A stretch of DNA of 64,000 nucleotides from Lepiota brunneoincarnata. Lineage: Eukaryota; Basidiomycota; Agaricomycetes; Agaricales; Agaricaceae. The translations under genes were made by a program, and so were the position numbers. Under the pieces are notes generated by a model. The model did no database searches, was not told where the DNA came from, and worked only from the letters and a program-made list of their open reading frames with translations. Location: NCBI GenBank assembly GCA_023014365.1, contig JAEBUN010000001.1:1736001-1800000 (forward strand). Reading direction: 5' to 3'. Positions 11,929 through 24,948 of this stretch are shown piece after piece (the stretch's first letter is position 1; each line of letters opens with the position of its first letter).

Positions 11929-14392
11929 AAGGGGCACAGGGTTTTACAATAACTATATAGCCACAAATCTACATAAAGTAATTTACGCCGGACTTAATGC
12001 CTACATATGTTTGCTGCGTGGAACTTCCTACGGCTCGATTCACTGATTGTCTGTTATCTCACTGATATTGGCGTTCCACAGCTGTCAGCATACTTGGGTT
12101 CATGGGAGTCCTACTGGAGGCTCCTGACGGGCTAGGCTGTGACACGATAGGCTGGGTGCTGTAAGCCACCATTAGCGTCGAAATAGCCTAGGGTACTGGC
12201 ACTTGTACACTACATCTGCGTATGCGCTATGTCCGAAGTCGGAGTCTACGACTAACGGGTTTGATTCTTTAGGGAACGCGGGTTCATCATCAACCTACAC
12301 GAGGCGAGGCCAGTTCCAAACTCATGGAGTCATTGGTTTCACGGATGATGACTACACTGCTGCGGTTTGGCACTCAAAATAGTCTCCTGGCGAGTGTTAC
12401 TGACTTCCCACCCGGAGCCCTGTTATAGATTCGGAACGATGGGCGCGTTCATCGACTCATCATCCTCGGCCCTCATCTTGACGTTCCATGCATCCCGTAA
12501 TTATGGATTTTCAGTTCGCCCATGCTCAGACAATTTTTGTCCGTTTGTTTGCTTTTTCAACAAGTTTCTGGAGGAGGAATTATTATGTCCAACTATTGTG
12601 AATCGAGGGCAGCTGGTACAGAAACACCGCCGAACAGCATGGGTATTACGGCTTGATTCAGCGCTTCGATCCCTTCGGGCGTTGAATACGTGATCCCCCA
12701 AAGATCACGCCCCCCATATAACCAATTGACAGGGCGTCTCTTTGAAATATAATCATCTCTGCTCGCCCCTGATATCCGGGCTTTTCTTCTGTCTGTTCGT
12801 AGTGCACTGATAAATGAATGAAAGACATTGCAAGATGTGATTTTTCGATACTCCTATCCAATCTCAAATTCAGGATTCAGCTCACCTCCGAGGAGCCTAG
12901 CTTCATCCTAACACGACGACAGGCGCCTTCCTATACCGTAGGATCCGGTTAATCACTCCCCATCCATCACTAGCTACTGATGAGCTACTGATAGGAATGT
13001 GATTAGATCATTCAGTCGGATATTTTCGTAAATCAATCTTGTACTGAAAGGTGCTAGCTACCGGCCTCCCTGGTCTCGGAGGATCTCGTCAGTGTTCGAT
13101 ACACCGCAAGGCAGTGTAGTACGGGTAAAGCAAGTAGCTATACTAGTACGCAGACGCAGCGCAGCTGATACAAACGTAGCAGGTGGACGCTCTAGTAGCA
13201 GCCTTACTTCCCTTCCAAGCACTCCCACAGAGCCCAACCCGCTGCATATTATTAATCTGCCGATGTCGCACTGATAGCTGGGGCGCTCGCCTAATCTCGA
13301 ACGTTGGAACCTTTTGCAAAGACAAATTGTAAACTTATACAGAAAGTGACTCGCCAACTTACATCACCAACATTTCTCAACCCCGTTCGGAAGGGGCGCT
13401 TCCGAACCAATGATGATAGGATAAAAGCCACGGATATATAAACAACCAGCAGGATAGACCAGGGCTGGTACCGCATGGCATCCGTATCACTGTTCACACC
13501 AGGGTTACGTGGCGAGATGAGATAGCCCAGAGAGAAAAAAGAAGTAGACTGAACAGAATATGATTTTCTGAAGCCGCCCGTGAAACCCCAGTCTTTTATT
13601 CGGTAAGAACTCAACACAACTGCGAAATACGTCTTTCCGGAAGTCTCAAGTCTGAGCTTTTAATTATCGGAGCATGACCAAATTCAAGACACTACCCATT
13701 CCCGCCGTAACAAATGGTACCCATCGACGGCGGTATCGGCCCATCAGAAGTACCCACAGAGAAAGCCACAACGCCGACATCAAGCGGTGCGTACATCAAC
13801 CCTCCCACAGCCGCCCGTGAACAAATGAACTGATAACCATATGTGATTCATTTACCAAATATCAATACGATTCTCGCGAACCAAAGGCCTTCCGTTGCCT
13901 TGAATACAGCGACTGACACGAACACGGCACCTTACCTCCTCGCTTGACAAGTTCTGGGACACGTCTTCGCTCCCAGGCCGCTCAAAACGCTCATATCCTT
14001 CCCAAGAGCGCGGTGCCGGTCGGTGAGACCCAGGAGCGAAATGGCTGACCCCCGTCCTGGCTTTCCCAAGGCAGCGCCGGCGTTTGCTCCTCAACACATC
14101 GATTTCCAATAAATATTCAAAACATTATTATATAACATCAACATCAACTGGACCGCATATCACGAGAGAAAGAGAAAGAGGAACCGACATCCAATCCAAC
14201 CCGATGGTATCTTTTCAGAAACAGCAACAAAAGGTAGGCAGCGAGCTTGGACGCGGGACAGCAGCGGATGGTGGGATGGGTGGGCTAAAGGTACAGAGGA
14301 GAGTCGAGAGATATGCAACAGAAACGTTGGAGAATTTCGAAGGTGAGGGGGGTCGAGTATGCTGAAAGGGGGGGGGGGCCAGCCACACAGTA
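11929..14392. other. Intergenic region without a convincing gene
   Basis: Frames here are short and lack domains. A minus-strand stretch near 13430-13490 encodes a hydrophobic segment (PWSILLVVYISVAFILSSLV) that could be a membrane helix, but nothing around it supports a gene. Around 13850-14110 a basic minus-strand frame with possible donor sites is equally unsupported. Confidence 0.35.
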
Positions 14393-16160
14393 CTAGAATG
14401 TATTTGCCCAAGCTTCAACGTCCACGTCCGAGACTCTTGAATATTCTATCCATTCGTGTTTCTAGGAAGCAGAAAAATCATCAGAGTTACTAAAATATGG
14501 GGGGGACTATGCCGACGGGGCTTACCAACAAGTCCTTGGGCGTCCACCTCTCATCTGGATCCTTCAATAAACAACACTCCACAAATTGGTCTGCCATCTT
14601 CGGGAATTTCCCCTCTCCGCCTGAGCCACTGTTCAGTTTTGGTGCCGGTTCATTCACAATATGTTGCAATAGCTCCAAGATACTCATGGTCATACTCCCG
14701 CCTTGCAAGCTTACACCCTTGCTCTTCCTCTTATCCTTCTTCTCCTTCTCCTTCTCCTTCTTCCGTTGTTCCTTCCGTTCCTGTCGCAAAGCTTCGGAGT
14801 TGGAAGAACTGGTTTGTGAAAGCAGACCCTGGAGGGCGTCCGACCGTGCCGGGGAAAGCGTGCCTTCCAAATCAGATAGGTCGGAATCAGAGTCCGCGCC
14901 CGAATCTGCAAAAGGGAAGCGACCCAAAGCGAGCTCGATAAGCGAAATGCCAAGAGACCAGACGTCTGACTTGACGGTATATTGGGCTCCTTGTATCCGT
15001 TCCGGCTAAGGAGCAAAGATTGGTCAGGGATGGAGGTTACTTGGGATCAAGATAGTAATGACATACGCTCATGTATGTGGATGTGCCGACAAACGTGTCT
15101 GCGATCGAATTGATGAGCTCCCCTGACACTCCAAAATCACATATCTTGATATCTCCGCCAGAGTTGCAGAGAATGTTAGAAGGTTTGATATCTGATGGTG
15201 AATGGCATCACATGCGCAAGATGAGTGAGAGCAGAGAGGGTGAACAGCTAACGGATGACGACGTACCGCGATGGATGATACGGTGGACATCGTAGAGGTA
15301 TGTCAGACCTTCGAGTACGGCCAAAGCGACCTTTCCGACAATATCGATGTCGATAGCACCTATCTGTTTGTATATGCCATCAAGGGAGCCCTTGTTCATA
15401 AATTCCATACAGATGCATATGTTGGGGTCGGCGAGAAAGGCGCCATAGAAAGAGATGATATACTTGGACCTTGCAGTCGTGCATGATCTGCAACTCGCGG
15501 AGGATCTGTTTCCTCACTGATGGCTTGGCGTCTATGAGAACAATCTAAGGCCCAGCGAGGTGAGGTATAGAGAGTGAAAGGGGAGTAAGAGGATTGAAAG
15601 CTACCTTCTTTGCCATGATAGTGCCAGTGGGTGTGTGCTCGACTTTTTTCACACTTCCACCGTTTCCCTGGCCCAATTCTTGCAAATCCTTGAGATCCTC
15701 GGCCTTGAGCTCAAACTTGATCTCAGCGTTCATGTCGAGGTTAGCAAGGGCGTTGGAGAGGTGAGCATGATATGTAGTCCTGCGGCCTGAGGCGAAGGAT
15801 GCGGTGTTGGGCGCGGAGTTTGGACCCGTGGTGACAGTGAGGAGGTTGCCTTCGACAGGAGCGGCGCTTGGAGGGGGGATTTTTGGTGCCTTGAGGGTCA
15901 TTGGGGGAGGCCTCTTCTTGCCCTGCGGGGGCGGGGGTGCAGGGTTGTCTGAAGTGGGGATCCTGGGCTGGGAGGTGACCGTAGGTGTCTTGCGGATGAC
16001 GAGTGGGGCAGTTTCATTGGGGATAGGAGAGGGGGAGGGAGAGAGGGAGAGGGAGAGGGAGAGGGGGGGGAGGGAGGGGAGCAGAGGGAGGATCTGAGAC
16101 TTTGAGCTCAAGCCCACGAAAGTTGCGTTTCTTGCGGATGGTGGTGACAGGAGTGGCCAT
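14393..16160 (-). CDS. STE7: MAP kinase kinase, Ste7/Fuz7 type
   Basis: A dual-specificity kinase of the pheromone/filamentation cascade, activating a Fus3/Kss1-type MAPK. It starts [20 protein letters not shown] at 16160, a typical MAPKK docking-type N-terminus, then a proline-rich stretch. The kinase domain shows the G-loop [14 protein letters not shown] with the ATP-binding lysine, HRDIKPSN, DFG, the activation segment [20 protein letters not shown], and [19 protein letters not shown] large acidic then K/E-rich insert (about 14730-14900) precedes [15 protein letters not shown]; the last exon ends EAWANTF, TAG at 14393-14395. Two single-base shifts break it: one in a G8 run (16063-16070) and one at about 15469 (HDCK / YIISFYGAF). 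All catalytic residues are present. It starts only 56 bases after the DUF2235 gene ends on the same strand. Confidence 0.9.
16021..16075. repeat. Polypurine microsatellite inside the MAPKK N-terminus
   Basis: An imperfect GAGAGG/GGGAGA tract ending in G8, giving a Ser/Pro/Leu-rich stretch in the kinase. The reading frame before and after it differs by one base, so the tract is the likely place of a length change or a base-call error. Confidence 0.75.
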
Positions 16161-16216
16161 TGCAAGAGAACAGAAAATACAACAACACAAAAAACATAAA
16201 TGAACGCCACGTGACT

Positions 16217-18144
16217 CTACAATACATATCGCTCACTTCCCTCCTCCCACCGCGCCCGTGGCTCGTATTTCAACTCAGATCCCATCCGTGTCTTCACACT
16301 GCTGTGGAACACAGGCTCCTTGTCACTGATTCTCCTGCCCTTACCCAAATGCAGTCTAAACGTCATATGTAGTTCAATACCCGAGCTAAGGCACCCCTTG
16401 GACAGGAACGACAACTTACCCAAAGCTTCGATGCCAAACACCTTCCGCATCCTGCCACAGTATAACTCAGCGGCACTATCTCCAGTATCCACCATAAGAT
16501 GTTCTTCTTCGAGCGCATCATACATCGGCTCGAGTGCATCCTTCCCATCTAGCTCTGTACTCCCCTCAGGAATCCCGCCCTCCTTGTCGCACCCGAGCGT
16601 CTCAACTTCAACTTCAGCGCGTTTCAGCGCTTCCGCATCAAACTGGATGCCGCAGCCTGATTTAACCACCTCGCGCACCATCCACCGCAAACTAATGTTA
16701 GCGAGCGATCTCGGTGTCGAGTTTAGCACCGCACCCCCGCCAACATCTATAATGATCCATTCATCATCAGCATCGCCAATGCTCTTGGCCTACTCACCTG
16801 TATGGCATCCCGCAAACCACACTTCCAAAACGTCATCTGAATCACTTGTTCCATTGATGCCGTTGTTGAGCTTCCGGTCACCCCGGCCAAGACGGAAGGG
16901 AAAAAAGTGCCTCGCCTTCTTCTTACCCTTGCCGCCCTCACGTTCCGGTGAATCCCCTCCCGAGCCAGAGGCAATACCCGAATCATCACTCGACGACGAC
17001 GACGACGACGAATTCCTCTTTATATCGCTGATGGGTGAAACAGGATCAGTCGCCTCCTCGGCCCCGCTTGCGTGTTCCGGATCCCGCTTGGCTGCCTTCT
17101 GGTTAGGTGCAGGCCGATGATATTTGTTTGGTCGGAACTTTGCCCGATGCTGGAAGGCTCGTCATGGACCATTCTCTTCATTGCAGCAACGGAATACGCA
17201 CCTCGTCCAAGGACAATGCATGCCTAAATGTCTTGATCGATGTATTCGAATTGACAAACGGAAGGGTCCGGCCCATGACGACCCCAACGCTCGCGACCGT
17301 ATCCCTATCTCTCGGTCATTCACCACAGCTTCTCTGCAGTTAGATGGTCGCTCACCAGACACCTAGAAACTCAATATTGACATCGTGGCAGTATGTCTGC
17401 TTAAATCCCGCACACAACTCAATTCCATCCTTGTCCTCCCTCTTGTACAGCTTGTACGCAAACGGAATTTGTGCCTCGTTGTCTCTCGGCAGCAATCCCA
17501 CCTGTATGTCAAACCTCAATGGCTACCAAAACTCCCGACCGCAATCATCACGCACCTTGTACAACACGCCAGCCAACGCTCTTGAGGTAAAATCCCACAG
17601 ATTTAGTGTCCGTGGTGGAACAAAGGATGGGCTTAGCTCACCTCGCGGTATACGCCCCACGTGAAAATCCTAATACCCATTAGACAATCATGCCGAGCTT
17701 CCAACTCCATAAAGCTCACCGAATAAACAAATCTTGTCCCCGACTCGATAGTTCTGCATCAAGAACTTGTACCCATCCATTACATGTGCATCGAGGTACC
17801 AGGCAAATGCTAAGTCTAGGATCTTGGCTCCCCATTCGAAAATTGGCGACACCACCCCCGGGTTGAACCATGTACCTACACCAGCCTTCATTACGCGTCA
17901 GGTCACTGGGATAAGGGAACGGGGATGAATATACTTGGTAGTAACATAATTGTTCATTAAAATCGTCCTTCTTGAGCAGGGCGAAGAGTTTAACGACGTT
18001 GGTGTTCTATCCGGAGATGAGAAGTCATGGACAATGACGCCTTGGGTGAATCACACTCACATCTGCATCGTATTCGTTTGAAGTCCCATCGAAACACAAA
18101 ACCAAAGTTCTCCCATTCTTCGTAACTTCTCCGGTATCAGTCAT
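16217..18144 (-). CDS. DUF2235 alpha/beta-hydrolase (Tle1-like lipase domain)
   Basis: The ATG at 18144 begins MTDTGEVTKNGRTLVLCFDG, with the family's CFDGTSNEYD motif. Then come NTNVVKLFALLKKDDFNEQL, AGVGTWFNPGVVSPIFEWGA, the nucleophile elbow FSRGAYTAR (serine of the hydrolase triad), EFLGVWDTVASVG, HRAFQHRAKFRPN, a serine/aspartate-rich linker (about 16950-17060), and WFAGCHTDVGGG with the catalytic Asp region. The C-terminal part is WWILEIVPLSYT followed by LGKGRRISDKEPVFHSS and a TAG at 16217. It needs two one-base corrections (about 16510 and 16458) to join these. As written the frame diverges after DALEEEH. Fungal members are common but biologically uncharacterised; the domain is shared with bacterial type VI phospholipase effectors. 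Confidence 0.88.
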
Positions 18145-19753
18145 CTGGAAGGTGTTCTCTTGCAATCACGAATAACAGGCAAGCGCAAAAAGTCGTGAGT
18201 TTCAACGTTCTGGGGTCGTCAAACGCAGATAAGAACCAAGGAAAGGTCTGGTAAAGGGGGCTCTGAGCAAGAGACGCGCATATATACACACGCTGTTTAT
18301 ATATGAGTGCACGTTCTGTGATTCCAGGCACTGGGACCGATGCTTCCGTGAAGGGTAAAGGATACAGTAGTCAAGACGCTAAACACTTCTTTTTTGCCAC
18401 ATCGACACCAGATCTGACTCATGAAATGCCCTCGATCAAGTCAAATTGACCCTTGCATTTCGTCTTGAGGGATGAGCGCGCTGTCTCGCTTTGCGAAATG
18501 AAGTGCCTTCTTCACGAAAAGAAGTCACATGGAATGGAGAATTCTTTTTCCAAAGGTCAGGTGCTGTTCAGTATGATTCTGGGCTTGGCAACGCTGTGTT
18601 GTTTCATCATCAGAATCAGTTTGGGAATAGCATTGGTGTGGTAGGCTGGCCTGTGGTGCAATATAATTGGCTTGGCTACATTACAGAATGATGTTGTGAG
18701 ACAAGCTGCTGGCATATATGTACTGTACTAGGAAGGTTTGACATGCGGGAGGCTGTCAACCAATAACGGGCCCCTTTGTTGCAGTACTAGTAGCAATTAC
18801 AGAATACTACCGTTATGGGATGGTTGCGGGTGACCTAGTTGGTTCCTTCCCGCACAAGACACAAGCGAGGGGAGGGAGAGAAATGCGGTCGCTGCCTAAA
18901 TGCAAGCCCAACAGTCTGGTCTCCCTCCTGTCGCCTGTCCGAGACGTGTCTACGGCTGCGATCCCTGTGACATGGGAGCGCCAAATACTCTCCCAAGAAC
19001 ACACCTGTCAGTCTCCTAATGAGGGTTTCCATTAGATGCCAGACTAACAGCTGCAAGTCATCCGAACAAATCAGACGAACAAGAGATGAGATGACTGGTA
19101 TACTTCCCATCTGGTGCCCTCATCGCGGGCGCTGTGTGTATTTTAGATGGGGCCATGAGGCCACATCAGACAATGCATGTGGGAACCCGTCGTGATGTTG
19201 TTATCCATGGGAAACTAATCCGGACGATAAGGGCTTGCCCCTCTTTCCAACAATAGACTGTCAGAGTCGTGATTGTTGACTTGTTAACTATTGGCTGTGT
19301 GTGTATATTTGCCATTGCAGATCCAGCAATCATTAACTCGTGATCGTTGCGCCTCCATCACGCATTCCTAATGCGCGCATCGCTCCCCATGGTGATTCGT
19401 ATGAAAGGCCGGAGGAGCGGAGAAGACATAAATGAAGGTCAGCGCGGGTATGCGAGGAATAACCTATGTATGAGTACAGTATGATCCCCTTTCCGATTAT
19501 TTTTTTGTTTCCATGCGGACGTTGGAAATGGGGCGTTGTGTTTTCATCTTCGGAAATATTCATTGGTGACAATAATGAGGATGAAATCCTCAGGTCTTTT
19601 TTTTTTTGTCCTGGTAAATTAGGAACTCACCTCGACTCTTGTCGCGTTCCAAGTATAAGAAGGCATAATATCCATCCGCTCTTTTCTACGCTCGGTCAAC
19701 TCACCTCTGAAGCTCTTTATCTTGTGTACTCCCCCAGAACCTATGCATACGAG
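18145..19753. other. Intergenic region
   Basis: No supported gene. There is a TATATATACA stretch near 18280, about 135 bases upstream of the DUF2235 start on the minus strand, which could serve its promoter. The rest holds only short unrelated frames. Confidence 0.35.
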
Positions 19754-19961
19754 ATGAACTGCCTATCCGCTTTAACTGTCTTCATCGTTTCCTGTAAAGT
19801 TTCCCTACTTTTATCAACCCACACTCGATATTGACCCAAGACCCTTAGTCGCCACCCTGACCCAGGCCTCCCCACTTCCCATTGCTAACCTCGAGGTCGC
19901 TGCAAACCCAAGTGCCCCCGATCCTGTTACTCAGAGGGGATGCGGGCAATTTTGTATATGA
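19754..19961 (+). CDS. Candidate small secreted peptide precursor
   Basis: Two exons, 19754-19793 and 19849-19961, are joined by a 55 nt GT-AG intron (GTAAAG...CCTTAG). The product is about 50 residues: MNCLSALTVFIVSFATLTQA, a good signal peptide with a cleavage site after TQA, then a proline/alanine-rich pro-region, and a short end reading TQRGCGQFCI. The end is not a CaaX box, so it is not an ordinary basidiomycete pheromone. The stop might be an artefact: if one G of the GGGG run near 19937 is surplus, the frame continues DAGNFVYELQAW to a canonical GTAAGT donor at 19979 and a longer protein. Function unknown; secretion is inferred from the N-terminus only. Confidence 0.4.
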
Positions 19962-21522
19962 GCTCCAAGCGTGGAGGTAAGTCAATTCTGCTCTACCCCT
20001 TTCTGTCGGATTAACAAACTTCCGCTGGTTAAGATGCAAATGAACCATTGCGCCGTGCGTCTGGACCCACAGACCCCAATCAACCCGTGGACCCACTATA
20101 CGCCCGTCTGGGGTATTTCTCTCTTCATTCCAAGTTCCCCTCTTTTTATTTTCTGATTTAAGTATTGTCGGGATACGAGCATCATGCCTCAGTATCTCGC
20201 GCGAATACGAGTGACTGTTGATATCACAGTCTCATCTCGTTTATCTTTAAACCATTTGTATACCCCATATTACCCCCTCTGTTTTCGTTCTTTCAAAAAA
20301 AATCATTGATAATTTGATATATATGTGTACTGTGTTGTGTTTTTTTGAATGTCGTTTCTATTTATTTTGAGACCCAACTTAGGCCAACGAACACTGACGG
20401 GGGACACATGATACACACCCAGGTGAAGGGTCTCCCCATCTGCAATAAAAGTGTTGATGCCCCTTGTGCCATCCACTGACAGTCAACCTATCAGAAGGCT
20501 TCCAGATCAGGCGTGGATGAATATTGACACATATATCTGGAACTCAAAGAAGCCTGCACGTGGTTGAAGAAACGATATTCGGTACTATGATACGCACGCA
20601 CTATTCATATATTTATATTTCGAACCAACCAGCCATCGCGCAGGGATGCATAGAAGTTGCTGGAGGAAACAACCATTAACAGATGCTTTCAAACCAGGCA
20701 TCCCCGTCGTGAACTTGTGTGAAGGTGAGTGTTCTCTGACCTCAGTAATCCGGCTGAATGGACTGGATTGAGGACCTACTCTCATTCATTTTTGGGATCG
20801 ATATCATTCAATCTAATTCTCGAAAACCCAATCGGCATTCGGTGGGGGAGTTTTCGGCATTTCTCGCCGGAGCGGTCATGTGCGAAACGGCCACCCGAGT
20901 CGACCGGATCTCCTCGACATCAACTTCCACAGTCCTTCCGGGTGTGGGGCCATGGCACCATTGGTACTCACGTTATTTGTTCCTAAAAGAAGGAACTTCA
21001 ACAATTGATAGGGGTTTTTCCCCACAGATCCATACCAACCTAAATCTGGCTGGATGAGCTCATCCACTTCGTCTTGGCCCGGCTACAATAACCCGAGCCG
21101 CTGCATAAAGGATCCGGCCTTGTGCGGGGGGGCAGGCGAAAAGTCACCGGTGCTGTAACATGAATTGGAGTTTCGTAACTCTGACTCCAGAGAGCGTCAT
21201 TTAGCCACTCGTAAGGCTGTGCGGCCAACATAACCTTTCTCAGCCTTTGCGTGCCCCGAAAATGTCGCAGAATCATGTTCGCCTAGGCGTGTTGATCGGA
21301 GTCCTGGGCCGCAAGACTTCGCTTACAGTTATGAACGCGCTCTTGAACTAGTGGCCAAGTTATGTTTTGCTAGAAAGCGGTCCCAACCGCAATTTTCCAA
21401 ATCTACTTTGCTTCTCTGTGAAGGGTGGGGTGGGGTACGGGCAACGGAATGAAAGAATACACTACAAATACATAGACACAAATCAAGGCTGCAGATCACT
21501 GCCTGCCTCTAACCAAGGGAAT
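19962..21522. other. Intergenic region, AMP deaminase 3' flank
   Basis: No supported gene. 20200-20370 is AT- and T-rich. Frames around 20760-21060 and 21040-21280 are short, overlapping on both strands and without motifs. Confidence 0.35.
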
Positions 21523-24500
21523 TTATCCCATCATCGCCTTCGCGGCTACTGCATCGGCCGTGGGGAGAGGAACATGAGTATCAACATTGCCATTGATGGC
21601 GGCACTCCCAGTATGAGTATGGAAGCCCATAAACCCGGATAGTGGTGAAGCGTTTGTGATTGAGTTGCTCTTGATCATGTTCAGTTCAGCCATGAGTGTC
21701 TGGTGTCTAAACGCCAGTCTGATGTCCGGGACGTTTGTCTGTACAAGCGGCGAGGGATCAATTTTCCATAGTAGTCGCCGGATGGAAATGGGTTGGTCAC
21801 TTGCCTTATTAATATCATTTCCTTCGGCACCAGGCAGATACCAATGTTGTCCTAGCCAGTGGCGTTTAATCTCCATCTCGAAACCACTTTGTTTGACAGA
21901 GTTTCTAGCAAGCTCCGCAAGCGAACTTTGAGGAAGTTTATAGATCTGGGGGCTAATGAGAAGGGGAGCTGGTTACGGAGATGATCAGACTTACGTGAGC
22001 CGCAACGCTATACTCTTCGAGGAGGGGTTCCTTTGAGAACAGAAGAGTTAGCTTCTTTGACAGGTTCGTTCCGTATCAGAAACTTACTTTGGTGAAATGG
22101 AACTGCAATGGATCGTCGGTGCTGAGACTGACATTTAACCCCGTCTTGAAAAAGTCAGGTAGAGGATTCCTCTCAGTAGGTGAGGAAAAGTAGCATTGTT
22201 CGAAAGAGGGCTCATTGCGATTCCAATTTGCTTGAGATAGAACAGATATTGAAGGGCAGGAACCTTCCTAAGGAGGATACCATGAGAAATGGAGTGTGAA
22301 GTCAAAAATGCCGAGGTCAAGTGGTCGGTATCGCCAGGCCTCGCCACAATGTGGTCGGAAGACGAAGGTATCTGTTAATCGAATCAGAGCGGATATGATG
22401 ACATGCTGATCCGACGCACTGAAGCCTCTGAGACGTCGCCAGTTATTTAAGCTAGCTAGATTCGCAAACATGTAATAAACCCTGTGCGCCAGTTAGCCCC
22501 AACATTATCTCTTCCCAGACAGAGCCCTGCTGACCAGTAGGAGTAAGGCGGGGATTGGGCAAAGTTCCATAATCGTGGCAAAGGGAATTTACGATGAATC
22601 CGACGTTCTGCCTTGGACTCGTCATCAACTGTATCGAAGCCAATGACTCGTTGCAAGAACAAATGGAGCTCTGGATGTGTACGAGGATCCTTGGTGACCT
22701 CAAATAATGGTTGGAACACATCTACGGAATGAGGAGTAAATACTCGGTCGAGCTAGGGCAGACGTGGAAGGATACTTACTGACTACAATGTCCTCAAACG
22801 TCCGCACAGAGCCATTGGCTTTATAGACTTCATACAAGCGTGGGACTTGGATGAGCCATCGGACGTTATGTGAATAGAGTCGGTTATTGACGATCCATTT
22901 TGCCAGTTTGTCCCATTCATCAGGAGACCGGCCGTAGATGCTAATCCTCCACTCAACATTCTATGTGTTCTAGATTAATGAGGAGCACCAAGAGGGGCCA
23001 GTCGAGACGTGCCTGATATTTACTTTGTTCAAGATCGCTCATCAGCTCTAGAGGCCACCTAGGTCAAGCACTCTAGCAAGGCATAGGACAAGCCAAAGCT
23101 CACCCTTAGTCAACTCAGCAAGGTAAAGTCCCTTGATGTAGTTATCCGTCTTCAAGAAGATCTCACGTAGGCGGGACTCTCCGATTGGATTGTATTTAAG
23201 ATTAAACTTATCGAAACGATGGAAGGAGTCTTGATGAGCATGCATGTCCAGGGTATCTATAGATAGGTCGTATGCGGTTAGCTTGAGAGATTCAAACACT
23301 TGTTGAAGCGTGAGCTCGTGGCCGTCACGGAAAATGACGACATCCTGTATGATCGTAAGAACTTCACAACGTGTGGGAGGATGAATTTACATTGGGACTA
23401 CGTTTCATTTTTGATTTGATAAAACGCAGCAAGTGTTTCTGGTTCATACTACTGGAGTGGTGGACGTGGGTATCAACTTTACGGACATTATAGAAATCTC
23501 TGAAGAAACGGGTCAGTGACATGGACACGCCAGCGCATACAGTGAAGCACCTATGGGAAACACGCTACTCAGGTCTGTCAGTGCCAACTTTGAGGAGTGA
23601 TTCAGGATGTTCATGTACCTTCATATCAGCTAGTTCCTGGTATTCGTTGAGCAAACTATACATCGTGAACTTGCTTTGTAGGTATTTCAGACGTCTGAAG
23701 GCAAAACTCTTTGTTGGTCCGTCGGATATGATGCCAAGAACATATTCCAGGTCCATAAAGTATTCTCGGATGTCTGGAATGTCAAATGCTGGCTCAGGAT
23801 TTTCTGAAATTGCGCGTCAACCAACCAGGAAAGCTCATTATCGAAGAACAAGCCAACCATTTTCTTTTTCACCGTCCTCGCGGATCTCGTAGACTTGGAA
23901 GACTCCCTTGTCATCGATCTTGAAAGCCCATGGGTGAGAGCCAGGAATTTCACATTCCTCGAAGCGGAAGGCGTCTCCAGACGCTACATATCCCTCATGA
24001 CTGAGGACCTCTTTGCTCTTCCAGTGCCAGGCTGGCGGCGGAGGCTTTGGATATATCTTCCAGGGCTTCAAGTGTTGATCGGGTGGATGGTTGGTCGCAG
24101 GGTCTGCATCAGGTCTCTGGCCAGACACGTCAGCGTGCTCATCGTCAACGCCTTCAAAATCGCCGTCATAGTCTCTTGGATCGTCTCCAAGTCGCTGTCT
24201 TGACTTCATCATGTATTTATCGCGAAGGATCAAGGCATGTTTGGAAGGCCCGCAAAAGGTGAACATGTTCGGATGTAATGATTGATTCAACCGCTGTAAG
24301 CAGTTTAGATAGGACCGATTGGATACCTATTTTGGCCGCTCACGAGTGGGAATTGCCCCTATGACCTCGGTCCCGGATGATTCGTTGTACTCATCCAAGA
24401 AGGGATCCCCTACCACCGAACCCTGTTTCGACGCTCTCAGGCTCCCAACAGTCGGAAGGCGCATCTGAACCCCTTCGGTGAGCCCAGTATCTTTCGTCGA

Positions 24501-24948
24501 TCTGTGTGGGATATTTCGTAAGATCAGGCTACATCTCCCACAAAGTTGAAAGCTAGACGCACGTGCTGTTGACTTTTCTCCTCCAAGTATCCAAAGAACC
24601 CATCCTTTGATTCGGGAATTCGTAGCGAGTGCGAGGAAATGCTGGGGGTCGCTTCATGATCACTTGGGGTTTCGAGTGACATGTCTGATATTGGTATGAA
24701 GGCAGGATTGGACGTCTTGAGATCTCCATCACTACTGAATCATGCCAAGATCCGACTATTTCACGGTGCTCCTGATTGGCTCGATCGTGGACTATTCTTG
24801 TTTCTTGCAAAAAATACAAACGAACGGTCCACTTCTGCAAACTGGAGTCGAGGAACAATGACGGTAGCAGTCGGCGGGTCAACCACCAAGAGCAACACTT
24901 CACCAAGTTAGTTTTTCGAGTCCGGGGCCTTTCGGCAGAGGCCGACAT
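21523..24948 (-). CDS. AMD1: AMP deaminase
   Basis: Converts AMP to IMP and ammonia in the cytosol, balancing adenylate pools. The start at 24948 reads [15 protein letters not shown], followed by a variable N-terminal region with [16 protein letters not shown]. The catalytic part shows the zinc site [19 protein letters not shown] (about 23450), [65 protein letters not shown] [20 protein letters not shown], and [13 protein letters not shown] (about 22115) with the catalytic Asp pair. The C-terminal tail is serine/alanine-rich and ends AVAAKAMMG at 21523. A single extra base near 22337 shifts the frame between GEA and [10 protein letters not shown]. About a dozen introns. Otherwise complete and in normal family order. 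Confidence 0.92.

Noticed and set aside
14456..15009. Plus-strand frames of 161 and 170 codons
   Set aside because: They are antisense shadows of the MAPKK exon; the minus strand shows conserved kinase motifs.
16320..17120. Plus-strand frame of 266 codons, serine/proline-rich
   Set aside because: Antisense of the DUF2235 gene, whose minus-strand reading holds conserved family motifs.
19754..19961. Basidiomycete lipopeptide pheromone, given the Ste7-type MAPKK nearby
   Set aside because: The C-terminus QFCI lacks a cysteine at the fourth position from the end, so it is not a CaaX box, and no pheromone receptor is present.
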